Shown here piece by piece: positions 15,895 to 22,485 of a stretch of 39,806 bases of DNA; the first letter of the stretch is position 1; the number at the start of each line of letters is the position of its first letter. Source of the DNA: a virus; IMG/VR virus record IMGVR_UViG_3300025099_000053, positions 1 through 39,806 of that record, one strand, 5' to 3'. A model generated the notes under the pieces. That model had not been told where the DNA came from and made no database searches. It saw only the letters and a program-made list of their open reading frames with translations. The translations under genes and the position numbers were made by a program.

Positions 15895-16406
15895 GTAACC
15901 TAAGATTAATAAAACAAACAGAAGCAGATTCTGTTTCAAGTATATCTTTAACAAATTGTTTTAGTGCAGACTTTGATGTTTATAAAATTGATGTAGTCAT
16001 GGACGGCACAACTACTAACAAACATATTATGTTACAATACATAAACAGTAGTGGTGCAATAGACACAACTGCAAATTATTCAACAGGTGCTTTGTTTATG
16101 AGCAGTTACACTGACTTTATACAACTTAGGTATAACGGTCAATCTAGCCATTTAGTAACAGGATATAATTATGACGGTGGAACAGGTATTGAATACACTA
16201 TATTTAATCCTTTTTCATCATCACTATACACGGCTTTAATTTCTCAATCATCGGGGGCTTATAACAGTAGTGGTGTAAAAATGGTCGGAACAACAGCAGT
16301 AGGATTACACTTAAGTAAGACATCTATGACAGGTATTAACATTGTTCCTAGTGCCAGTACTTTAAAAGATGTAAAGGTAAAAGTTTATGGATATAGGGTA
16401 GATTAA
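15891..16406 (+). CDS. Tail receptor-binding candidate B1
   Basis: A 171-residue beta-rich protein. SVSSISLTNCFSADFDVYKIDVV near residue 15 corresponds to GVSNISMTNCFTEQFDSYMVQVS in B2 (17583). Both also have an (F/I)NP(F/Y)xSS(L/S) motif, an L/I-H-L/K segment, GIN(I/L), and a final KVYGY/NMFGI strand. It overlaps A1 by 4 bases and C1 by 1. It is likely part of the same distal complex as A1 and C1. Confidence 0.6.
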   Translation: MSNLRLIKQTEADSVSSISLTNCFSADFDVYKIDVVMDGTTTNKHIMLQYINSSGAIDTTANYSTGALFMSSYTDFIQLRYNGQSSHLVTGYNYDGGTGIEYTIFNPFSSSLYTALISQSSGAYNSSGVKMVGTTAVGLHLSKTSMTGINIVPSASTLKDVKVKVYGYRVD

Positions 16407-16936
16407 TGGCAAACTTAGTACAAGTAAAAACAACAACAATAACAGGCAATCCAAGTTCGGTAACCCTAGACGGAATTGATACAGATGATGTTTATGTCTT
16501 AATAGGTAGTTTTACAATATCGGTTGATACTGGATATGCGCACTTTCGCATTACTAAAGATGTAGGTGGAACGACAACAACACAAGCAGCTACTAATTAT
16601 GCGTGGGCTACCAAGATTATTACACCTTATACAACTTTTGAAGATAATAGATTTAACACAAATAGGAATTGCATGTATTTTTCTAACAGTCCTATGGGTG
16701 CATCAGCAGGCGAAAGTCATAGTCTTTATTACGAATTACATAATTTTAATAATGCAAGTAAAGAAAGTTACGTTATTATAAAGGAAAATATTTTTAACTC
16801 AACTGCGTCTAATTCTTATGGCTCACAGGGTGGGCTAAAGTATATGGTTGCAGAGGCTCATAATGGTATAACAATTTCAGGCGATGCTTCAACCTTGACA
16901 AGTGGTACACTAACACTTTATAAGCAGGTTTCATAA
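16406..16936 (+). CDS. Tail receptor-binding candidate C1
   Basis: A 176-residue beta-rich protein. ITGNPSSVTLDGIDTDDVYVLIG corresponds to ASGNPSTLTVTGITSDYDVYMVD in C2 (18089). Both continue with a (H/E)(F/W)RITK strand, carry SQGG or GQGG, and end with xxLTSGTLTLY or RTFTSGELHLY. The wider similarity to B-type proteins (an S.(I/V)(S/T)L...(F)D.Y.(I/V) opening) suggests that A, B and C share one fold. It overlaps its neighbours by one base at each end. Confidence 0.6.
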   Translation: MANLVQVKTTTITGNPSSVTLDGIDTDDVYVLIGSFTISVDTGYAHFRITKDVGGTTTTQAATNYAWATKIITPYTTFEDNRFNTNRNCMYFSNSPMGASAGESHSLYYELHNFNNASKESYVIIKENIFNSTASNSYGSQGGLKYMVAEAHNGITISGDASTLTSGTLTLYKQVS

Positions 16937-17586
16937 TGAGTGAATTTGGATATATACCAGAAAGTCCTGCTCAAAGTTTTGGGAATAATACAGGTATCTT
17001 CTCGCCGAATGATATTTATGATTTAACTAGAGCAGATAAATATACTAACTATGGACAATTAGAATTGATACAAACAATAGTTAGCGAGAGTAATACAAAT
17101 TCAATAGAATTTACAGATTTAAAAGAAAATGAATATAATACTCATCTATTTACTTTTAGTAATATAAAAAGTGCAGGGGCAGGTCAGTTACACTACAATG
17201 TTTACACTTCACAATATGGATATGATACTAACGGACATTACACAAGTTCTTTGCAAAGATGTAGTGCAAGTGGCTCGTTTAGTGATTTTAGACAAGTAAA
17301 CGTTGCTTTTCCTTATGTACAAGGACACCCGTTATCTAGTGTGTCTAACCAATCAATGAATGCGTATTGGTATTTTAATAATTTTGGCGATAGTACAAAA
17401 CAATCTCAAGCATACGGACAAACAGTTTCGGCTCATAGCTCATCTTTATTTAATGTAAGTGAATACGGACTTTTAAATTATCATAAGCCAAGACCAATAA
17501 CAAAAATAAAATTTAAACTTGGTGGAGGCACAATTGCTTTTGTTGATGGCTCTACCATAAGTGTATATGGAATTAAATTCTCGTGA
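16936..17586 (+). CDS. Tail receptor-binding candidate A2
   Basis: A 216-residue protein, rich in Ser, Asn and Tyr, paralogous to A1 at 15292. Shared features are NTG(I/L), PN(D/E)I, LELI, IEFT.(L/I)KEN.Y(N/D)TH, and the terminal strand ISVYGIKFS. The middle (residues 70-180) is unlike A1 and aromatic-rich (NAYWYFNNFG), as expected of a ligand-facing region. It starts on the overlapping TAATG of C1. Confidence 0.6.
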   Translation: MSEFGYIPESPAQSFGNNTGIFSPNDIYDLTRADKYTNYGQLELIQTIVSESNTNSIEFTDLKENEYNTHLFTFSNIKSAGAGQLHYNVYTSQYGYDTNGHYTSSLQRCSASGSFSDFRQVNVAFPYVQGHPLSSVSNQSMNAYWYFNNFGDSTKQSQAYGQTVSAHSSSLFNVSEYGLLNYHKPRPITKIKFKLGGGTIAFVDGSTISVYGIKFS

Positions 17587-18092
17587 AAAGTTTACATTTT
17601 ATTAATTCAGTAACAGGCACAGGAGTTTCAAATATTTCTATGACTAATTGTTTTACAGAGCAGTTTGATTCTTATATGGTACAGGTTTCAAAACTTCTTT
17701 GTTCTACACAAGCTAATATAGATATAAGATTTATTGACAATAGCGATAGTGTTATCTCTGATAGTGATTATTGTTATGCTACGCACCAAATTCTATCAAG
17801 TGGGTTTTCAGAACGTAAAGATAACAGTGGTACAAGTATTTCAAGGTTAATTGCTTTTGGTAGCGACAACACAAACGAGGGTGGAAGTGGTTATAGTTAT
17901 ATTATTAACCCTTATGATTCGTCAAGTTTTACTTTTACTTCGGGTAGTAGCGCAACAGTCGAGGGTGGTAACTATAACGGAGATTTTCAAATAGGAATAC
18001 ACAAGGTTAAAGAAAGAATCACAGGGATTAATCTTTTAACAAGTGGTGGAACTATGGATATTACGGTTAATATGTTTGGAATAAAAAGATGA
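17583..18092 (+). CDS. Tail receptor-binding candidate B2
   Basis: A 169-residue paralogue of B1. The start codon is the GTG at 17583, overlapping the A2 stop. The opening GVSNISMTNCFTEQFDSYMV and the later YIINPYDSSSFTFTS and ITGINLL match B1 positions, and it ends VNMFGIKR. Beta-rich, no catalytic motif. Confidence 0.6.
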   Translation: MKSLHFINSVTGTGVSNISMTNCFTEQFDSYMVQVSKLLCSTQANIDIRFIDNSDSVISDSDYCYATHQILSSGFSERKDNSGTSISRLIAFGSDNTNEGGSGYSYIINPYDSSSFTFTSGSSATVEGGNYNGDFQIGIHKVKERITGINLLTSGGTMDITVNMFGIKR

Positions 18093-18592
18093 GCTTAATA
18101 AAAATAAATGAAACTATTGCTAGTGGTAATCCTAGTACATTAACTGTTACAGGCATAACGTCTGATTATGATGTCTACATGGTTGATGTGGTTAACTTAG
18201 TACCAAATGCAAGTGGGCGAGTTGAATGGCGTATAACTAAAGGGGGTACTATTCAAACAGATAGTGAATATGACAATTCTAGAAAAGATATGCCTACTAA
18301 TGCAGGTTTTCAAGATAACGAAAATGTTAACGATAGTAAAGTTACAAACGCAACAGTTGATGAAAACGGAAGTTGGAATGCAACATTTTATTTATTTTGT
18401 TTTCAATTATCAAGTGAATTAAGTTATGGAACATTCAAACATACTACTTATGTAGATAGCCCACAGGGTTTTGGAGGACAGGGTGGTTTTACTCATACTA
18501 TTGCTAGTGCCTCTGACGGATTAAGTTTTCATTGGGGAGATAGTAGAACTTTTACAAGTGGAGAGCTACATTTATACGGTTTAAAGAAGTAA
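18089..18592 (+). CDS. Tail receptor-binding candidate C2
   Basis: A 167-residue paralogue of C1, with SGNPSTLTVTGI, DVYMV, WRITK, GGQGGF and the end FTSGELHLYGLKK. It starts inside the B2 stop (ATGA overlap). It is the last gene of the duplicated block. After it comes an intergenic AAGATAGGAGAA ribosome-binding site for the next gene. Confidence 0.6.
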   Translation: MSLIKINETIASGNPSTLTVTGITSDYDVYMVDVVNLVPNASGRVEWRITKGGTIQTDSEYDNSRKDMPTNAGFQDNENVNDSKVTNATVDENGSWNATFYLFCFQLSSELSYGTFKHTTYVDSPQGFGGQGGFTHTIASASDGLSFHWGDSRTFTSGELHLYGLKK

Positions 18593-18626
18593 TAACAAAA
18601 AAAGTATGTTAAGATAGGAGAATATT

Positions 18627-18938
18627 ATGGCAACATTAGAACAATTAACAACAGCAGCGCAAGCTGCAATAGACGCAAAGAAAACCGCTAACGGTGGCGA
18701 TGGAATGTGGGCTTCTGTTAATGGCGTAAGACGAGAGTTTACAGAAGCTGAATATGACCAAGCAGTTATTGATAAAGCTAATAGCGATTTTGACCAACAA
18801 GAAAATGGTTATAAAAGAGCTAGGCAAGAAGCATACCCTAGTTATGGAGAGCAACTAGATTACATTTTTCATAACGGACTTGACTCATGGAAAGCTGACA
18901 TCATACAGCCAATTAAAGACAATAACCCAAAACCTTAA
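18627..18938 (+). CDS. Tail fibre-associated protein
   Basis: A 103-residue protein. The C-terminal AYPSYGEQLDYIFHNGLDSWKADIIQPIKDNNPKP is a pattern seen in small proteins at the end of tail gene blocks of many marine phages (YP....QLD...H.GLD.W...I..IK..YPKP). Function is unknown but a fibre assembly or tip role is likely from position. The N terminus is helical and Ala-rich. AGGAGAA precedes the ATG by a normal distance. Confidence 0.6.
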   Translation: MATLEQLTTAAQAAIDAKKTANGGDGMWASVNGVRREFTEAEYDQAVIDKANSDFDQQENGYKRARQEAYPSYGEQLDYIFHNGLDSWKADIIQPIKDNNPKP

Positions 18939-18959
18939 AATATTTAATTAACAAAAACA

Positions 18960-18975
18960 TGTTACAATTTCATTT
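18960..18975 (+). promoter_or_regulatory. Putative leaderless promoter of the lysis region
   Basis: TGT-TACAAT (18960-18968) lies 7 bases before the ATG at 18976, and no Shine-Dalgarno sequence is present. Transcription would begin at or next to the start codon. It stands between the tail block and the lysis genes, where a new transcription unit is expected. Confidence 0.5.
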
Positions 18976-19107
18976 ATGGAATACATCACAGGTTTTTTGT
19001 TTGGTTACTTTTTAAAAGAAATTAGTAATACTCTTAAAAGAATAAGTAAATACGACAATGACAACAGAGAGACGTGGGATTTTTTAACCTACGATGACCT
19101 ACCATAA
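18976..19107 (+). CDS. 43-residue membrane-proximal hypothetical protein
   Basis: A short protein whose N terminus MEYITGFLFGYFLKEI is aromatic and hydrophobic and could form a short membrane helix. It is followed by a charged soluble tail. Its stop overlaps the next ATG (TAATG). It probably starts a lysis transcript with a leaderless message. It may be a minor lysis or membrane protein; no family recognised. Confidence 0.5.
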   Translation: MEYITGFLFGYFLKEISNTLKRISKYDNDNRETWDFLTYDDLP

Positions 19108-19316
19108 TGGATTACACTAACAAATCAACGCAGCCGCAGCCAAATGGCTTTACCACGAAAGAAATGTTAATAATGATATTAGAAGGTCAAAAAGAAATTA
19201 ATAATAGAATCGATGAACTACACGAAAAAGTAAATACAAAAATTAGCAGACAAGAGTTGAGCGGTTGGTTAGTTGCAGTATCTGCACTAATAGTCATTAT
19301 CAACTCTGTAATGTGA
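19107..19316 (+). CDS. XhlA-like membrane protein (putative holin accessory)
   Basis: A 69-residue protein: a soluble N terminus, an amphipathic coiled-coil-like helix (MLIMILEGQKEINNRIDELHEKVN, heptad-like), then one C-terminal membrane helix (WLVAVSALIVIINSVM). This architecture and size resemble haemolysin XhlA proteins, which act with holins at the cytoplasmic membrane. It lies in the lysis region and overlaps the next start. Confidence 0.55.
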   Translation: MDYTNKSTQPQPNGFTTKEMLIMILEGQKEINNRIDELHEKVNTKISRQELSGWLVAVSALIVIINSVM

Positions 19317-21154
19317 AGATATTTACAAGTTTACTAACTCTACTTTTATTCTTACCAACAACTGTTTTAGCAGAAGAAGTACCTAACGAAGTTACAGTCA
19401 ATGAAGATTTTAGTGATAGCAGTTATCAAGAAGGTTTAACTATAAACGGTGGCAATCAAGCTGCATATATTTATTCAGCAGAACAAGGTTCTTATAACAC
19501 AACAGGGTCTGCATTAGCAATAACAAGTGGTACTTATTTATTTGAATTTACAGAAGATGTTTATGAAGTAGGTTTTATAATAGGCGCAGTAAACAATGCG
19601 TACTCTGTTACTTGGAATTATGCAGACAACACAAGCGAAACTGAAAACAAATCGGGGCAAAGTACTTCTAATGGTTACGACAATATGTATGACAGCTTTT
19701 ATAAATCATTTACTGATTACAACAATGATGAAGCTAACACAGACAAATTTATAAGTTCATTCGCTGTAACGTTAACTGATATATCTTTACTAGATACTTT
19801 GTACTGGCAATATAGAGTAATTACTGTTACTACAACATCTAGTACAACAACATCTAGTACGACAACAAGTACTACGACTACAAGCACTACAACGACCACT
19901 ACTACTTTACCGCCACCGCCTATTGTTTATGAGCCACCACCACCGCCACCACCACCCGAACCAGTAACTATTATTGTAATTTTAGACAATGGAGAAGAAG
20001 CAGAGTATGAAGAATATGAAGTAGAAGATGGTACAGTTGATAGAGATAACGAAAGAAAAAAGAATTTTGAGCTGCATGGAGTGGAATTAACAGATGCACA
20101 AATTGAAAGAGGAGATTTAGAACTTTATGACATACAAAAAGAAGATTTGGAAGAAGTCAGAGAAGAGCTTTCTGATGATGATTTTATATATGATGACTTG
20201 GAAGATGACTATGTTGACGAAGAATACATTGAACTTACTGAAGAAGAGATACTTGAGCTTGAAAAACAAGTTGAAATTGAACTTAAGGAACTTGCAGAAG
20301 AATCTATTATTTTGGTGGACTCTGCGGAAATCATAGAAGATTTAAAACTTGAAGGCGAAGACCTACAAGATTTTATAGACACTATACAAGAGTTAGAAGA
20401 AATAGATTTTGAAGAAGAATTTGCAATAGAAGAAGAAGAGTTTGTACTAGAAGAAATAATATCAGAAGATATAATAGTTGTTGATGATAAAGAAATTAAA
20501 GAAAAAGATATTTTTATTGAAGCAGAAGAAGAAAGCCAAGATTTGGAGCTTGCAGATGAAGTTATATCTACTGAAGAACAAATTCAAGAAGAAATAGCTG
20601 TAGAAGTTGCCGAAGTAGAAGAAATTATACAAGATATTGTTATTGAAGAAGTAACTACTGAAGAAGTAATAGAAGTTATTGAAGAAGTAAATGACATTGG
20701 TGTACAAAACTTAGAATTTGCAACAGAAGAAGTACAAGAAATAGTACAAGCAGTTGTTGTTGAAGCTATTGAAACAGTAGAAGAACTCACAGAAGAACAG
20801 GTAGAAGTAGTAGCTGAAGTATTACAAGTAGAATCAACAGAAGATGTTAAAGTATATGCCGCAGCTGCAAAATCTGAAAAAAGCGTTGAAGTTGCAATAG
20901 AAGAATATGTAGACCGAAGTATTGCAAATGCTAATGTAGAAAACTACAACATTGCTGACGTTGTATCTGAAGTAAACGTAGAGTTGTTTTTAGCATCGCC
21001 AATAGATGCTATTATTAATGTAGATTTAAGCGGCATAGAGTTATCTAACATCGGTGCGGATATGGCAGATACTCAAAAAGAAAAAGCACAAGAAGTATTT
21101 GCGCCAGTTGTATTAACACAAATAGTAGCAATTACTAGAAGAAGGTTATTTTGA
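19313..21154 (+). CDS. Secreted, extremely acidic protein with Thr/Ser-Pro linker
   Basis: I place the start at GTG 19313, overlapping the previous stop. This gives 613 residues with a clean signal peptide (KIFTSLLTLLLFLPTTVLA, cleavage after ALA). Residues about 20-170 look like a beta-sandwich. About 170-195 is a nearly pure Thr/Ser tract, followed by proline runs (LPPPP, EPPPPPPPPEP). The remaining 400 residues are dominated by Glu, Asp, Ile and Val in an EEV/EEI cadence, ending VVLTQIVAITRRRLF. Export from the infected cell is predicted; function is unknown. Thr-Pro linkers of this type are typical of actinobacterial surface proteins. The position between lysis genes suggests a late envelope role. 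Confidence 0.7.
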   Translation: MKIFTSLLTLLLFLPTTVLAEEVPNEVTVNEDFSDSSYQEGLTINGGNQAAYIYSAEQGSYNTTGSALAITSGTYLFEFTEDVYEVGFIIGAVNNAYSVTWNYADNTSETENKSGQSTSNGYDNMYDSFYKSFTDYNNDEANTDKFISSFAVTLTDISLLDTLYWQYRVITVTTTSSTTTSSTTTSTTTTSTTTTTTTLPPPPIVYEPPPPPPPPEPVTIIVILDNGEEAEYEEYEVEDGTVDRDNERKKNFELHGVELTDAQIERGDLELYDIQKEDLEEVREELSDDDFIYDDLEDDYVDEEYIELTEEEILELEKQVEIELKELAEESIILVDSAEIIEDLKLEGEDLQDFIDTIQELEEIDFEEEFAIEEEEFVLEEIISEDIIVVDDKEIKEKDIFIEAEEESQDLELADEVISTEEQIQEEIAVEVAEVEEIIQDIVIEEVTTEEVIEVIEEVNDIGVQNLEFATEEVQEIVQAVVVEAIETVEELTEEQVEVVAEVLQVESTEDVKVYAAAAKSEKSVEVAIEEYVDRSIANANVENYNIADVVSEVNVELFLASPIDAIINVDLSGIELSNIGADMADTQKEKAQEVFAPVVLTQIVAITRRRLF

Positions 21155-21333
21155 TTAAAAAATTTATTGATTATGTTATAGATGCAATTAAAGAAACTAT
21201 TGCATTGAGCTGGACTTTAGCTGGTATGCTTATCGGTTATTTTACGTTAAGTGGTAGCGCAAAAAGCATAACTGGTATAGGTATTGTGATAACATTATCT
21301 ATATGGCTAGCAACTATAAGACTAAGAGCATAG
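21151..21333 (+). CDS. Two-helix membrane protein (possible holin)
   Basis: A 60-residue protein starting at TTG 21151 inside the stop of the acidic-protein gene. Two hydrophobic segments are visible: residues 14-33 (AIKETIALSWTLAGMLIGYF) and 40-56 (SITGIGIVITLSIWLATI), separated by a short turn and ending in RLRA. The size and topology fit a class II holin or antiholin. A better holin match exists at 23545, so this may be its partner. Confidence 0.55.
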   Translation: MIKKFIDYVIDAIKETIALSWTLAGMLIGYFTLSGSAKSITGIGIVITLSIWLATIRLRA

Positions 21334-21345
21334 GAAGGACTAATA

Positions 21346-21393
21346 ATGGCTTACAACGGATGCTGTGGCGGCGGATGCTGCGGAACTAAATAA
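21346..21393 (+). CDS. 15-residue Cys/Gly peptide
   Basis: A tiny ORF, MAYNGCCGGGCCGTK. TAGGAAGGAC is a good ribosome-binding site 7-8 bases before its ATG, and the stop overlaps the next ATG (TAATGG), so its translation is plausible. The CCGGGCC core could bind a metal ion or form disulphides. It may instead serve only to couple ribosomes into the next gene. It is too short for family assignment. Confidence 0.5.
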   Translation: MAYNGCCGGGCCGTK

Positions 21394-21665
21394 TGGCAAT
21401 AGAGTACAGAGGACAAAAGTTTAGCGGCTATAACAAGCCGAAACGTACTCCAAGTCATAAAACTAAATCACATGCTGTCTTAGCGAAAAGCGGAGACAAA
21501 GTAAAACTAATTAGATTTGGTCAACAAGGTGTAAAAGGAGCGGGTAAAAACCCTTCTAGTAAATCACAGAAGGCACGTAAAGCGTCTTTTAAAGCAAGGC
21601 ATGCTAAAAATATAGCTAAAGGTAAAATGTCTGCTGCTTATTGGGCAAATAAAACTAAGTGGTAA
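21393..21665 (+). CDS. DUF6321-like conserved phage protein
   Basis: A 90-residue, strongly basic protein. HAVLAKSGDKVKLIRFGQQGVKGAG and the C-terminal KASFKARHAKNIAKGKMSAAYWA are the hallmark segments of a conserved phage family that I know as DUF6321, found in many marine phages. The basic charge suggests binding to nucleic acid or to anionic envelope polymers; the true function is not known to me. It is coupled to the 15-residue peptide upstream. Confidence 0.75.
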   Translation: MAIEYRGQKFSGYNKPKRTPSHKTKSHAVLAKSGDKVKLIRFGQQGVKGAGKNPSSKSQKARKASFKARHAKNIAKGKMSAAYWANKTKW

Positions 21666-21668
21666 TAC

Positions 21669-21724
21669 ACACAATATTGTGTAATTGATAACAACGACCA
21701 CTCGATATGGTATCATATTGATTA
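21669..21724 (+). promoter_or_regulatory. Palindrome and putative leaderless promoter of the endolysin gene
   Basis: ACACAATATTGTGT (21669-21682) is a perfect 14-base palindrome. Downstream, TGG-TATCAT (21708-21716) forms an extended -10 that lies 8 bases before the ATG at 21725; no Shine-Dalgarno sequence is seen. TTGATA (21685-21690) is 20 bases upstream of TATCAT. The palindrome shares the CACAA core of the cassette operators and may bind a related repressor. Confidence 0.5.
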
Positions 21725-22270
21725 ATGTATGAAGTAATAAGCCGTGAGACAGCTGGTCTTTTTGACACGCGTGGTAATACTGCTATTAATCAAACCTATA
21801 TAAAAGGTTTATCCGTACATTACACAGGAGCTGCGATTATGCCATCTATGAAATCCATAGATGATGTATTTACTTATCTAACTAACTTACAGAATGTTTA
21901 CGTAAACATGAATGGTTTTGTTGACATACCTTATTCTTTTGCAATAAGTAATGTTACTGACGAAATAATTGAGTTAAGAGGATTTGGAATACAGTCAGAA
22001 CATCATCATAATAACCAATTAAACGATACATTTATGTCTGTTTTATGGTTGGGCGGAGTAAGGGATGTTCCTAACGATAATGCTAAGAGTGCTTTAGAAC
22101 GTTTAGTAGATATTATATCTGAACGTTATGACAGAAAAATCTTAGTGTTAGCAGATGATTGCGGTAAACCTATGTACGAGTTTATAACAAGTACAGAACC
22201 TAAATGGATGACACCAAGAAGGAAGGTAAGACAGTGGTCAAAAAAGAAACAAATTACAAAGAAGACATAG
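21725..22270 (+). CDS. N-acetylmuramoyl-L-alanine amidase-like endolysin
   Basis: A 181-residue protein resembling amidase_2/PGRP-type endolysins of Gram-positive phages. SVHYTG (His32) fits the first zinc ligand. VDIPYSFAIS...IIELRGFGIQSEHHHNNQLN (His93-95) fits the substrate loop and second region, then SVLWLGG with a following helix (SALERLVDIISERY), and DDCGKP (Cys146) at a third-ligand position like the Cys of T7 lysozyme. The basic C terminus (RRKVRQWSKKKQITKKT) may bind the wall. It would cut the amide between muramic acid and L-Ala after the holin opens the membrane. Confidence 0.65.
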   Translation: MYEVISRETAGLFDTRGNTAINQTYIKGLSVHYTGAAIMPSMKSIDDVFTYLTNLQNVYVNMNGFVDIPYSFAISNVTDEIIELRGFGIQSEHHHNNQLNDTFMSVLWLGGVRDVPNDNAKSALERLVDIISERYDRKILVLADDCGKPMYEFITSTEPKWMTPRRKVRQWSKKKQITKKT

Positions 22271-22485
22271 ACGCTTTTGCAGCAGAAAAAGTTAAAGCTG
22301 TTGTTTGGAAAACACCCGAAGGTATAGAGCAATTAAATAGCGTCATTGCCTACAAAAAAGATAACCCAAGCATACCAACTAATACATTAGTTGCTTTCTT
22401 AAAAGATAAATGCGGTTGGGATTATACAAACAGATATATATTTGACATCATTGTTCAAGAAATGGAAAAACAAAATGACAAGTAG
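22234..22485 (+). CDS. 83-residue hypothetical protein
   Basis: I place the start at GTG 22234 behind GAAGGAAGG. A further upstream in-frame ATG lies deep inside the endolysin gene. The protein overlaps the endolysin C terminus. It is helical and charged, with IPTNTLVAFLKDKCGWDYTNRYIFDIIVQEM resembling a small HTH-like or DNA-binding helix pair, but I do not recognise a family. Confidence 0.55.
   Translation: MVKKETNYKEDIDAFAAEKVKAVVWKTPEGIEQLNSVIAYKKDNPSIPTNTLVAFLKDKCGWDYTNRYIFDIIVQEMEKQNDK

Larger units (their letters stand above)
15292..16936 (+). repeat. First copy of a duplicated three-gene tail cassette (A1-B1-C1)
   Basis: Genes 15292, 15891 and 16406 are related at protein level, in the same order, to genes 16936, 17583 and 18089. 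The DNA has diverged so far that no long nucleotide repeat remains. The shared evidence is in the protein motifs listed for each gene. All junctions within and between copies overlap, so the two cassettes form one transcript. Confidence 0.75.
16936..18592 (+). repeat. Second copy of the duplicated tail cassette (A2-B2-C2)
   Basis: Same gene order as 15292-16936. A2 is longer than A1 (216 against 200 residues); B2 and C2 are close in length to B1 and C1. Retention of order with strong sequence divergence points to an old tandem duplication kept by selection. Confidence 0.75.

Noticed and set aside
19717-19899. Val-rich ORF on the - strand
   Set aside because: It is the reverse complement of the Thr-codon tract of the secreted acidic protein; low complexity.
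19847-19912. Thr-codon repeats as a CRISPR-like or tandem DNA repeat
   Set aside because: The repeat units are 3-base codons within an open frame and encode a Thr/Ser linker; no spacers exist.
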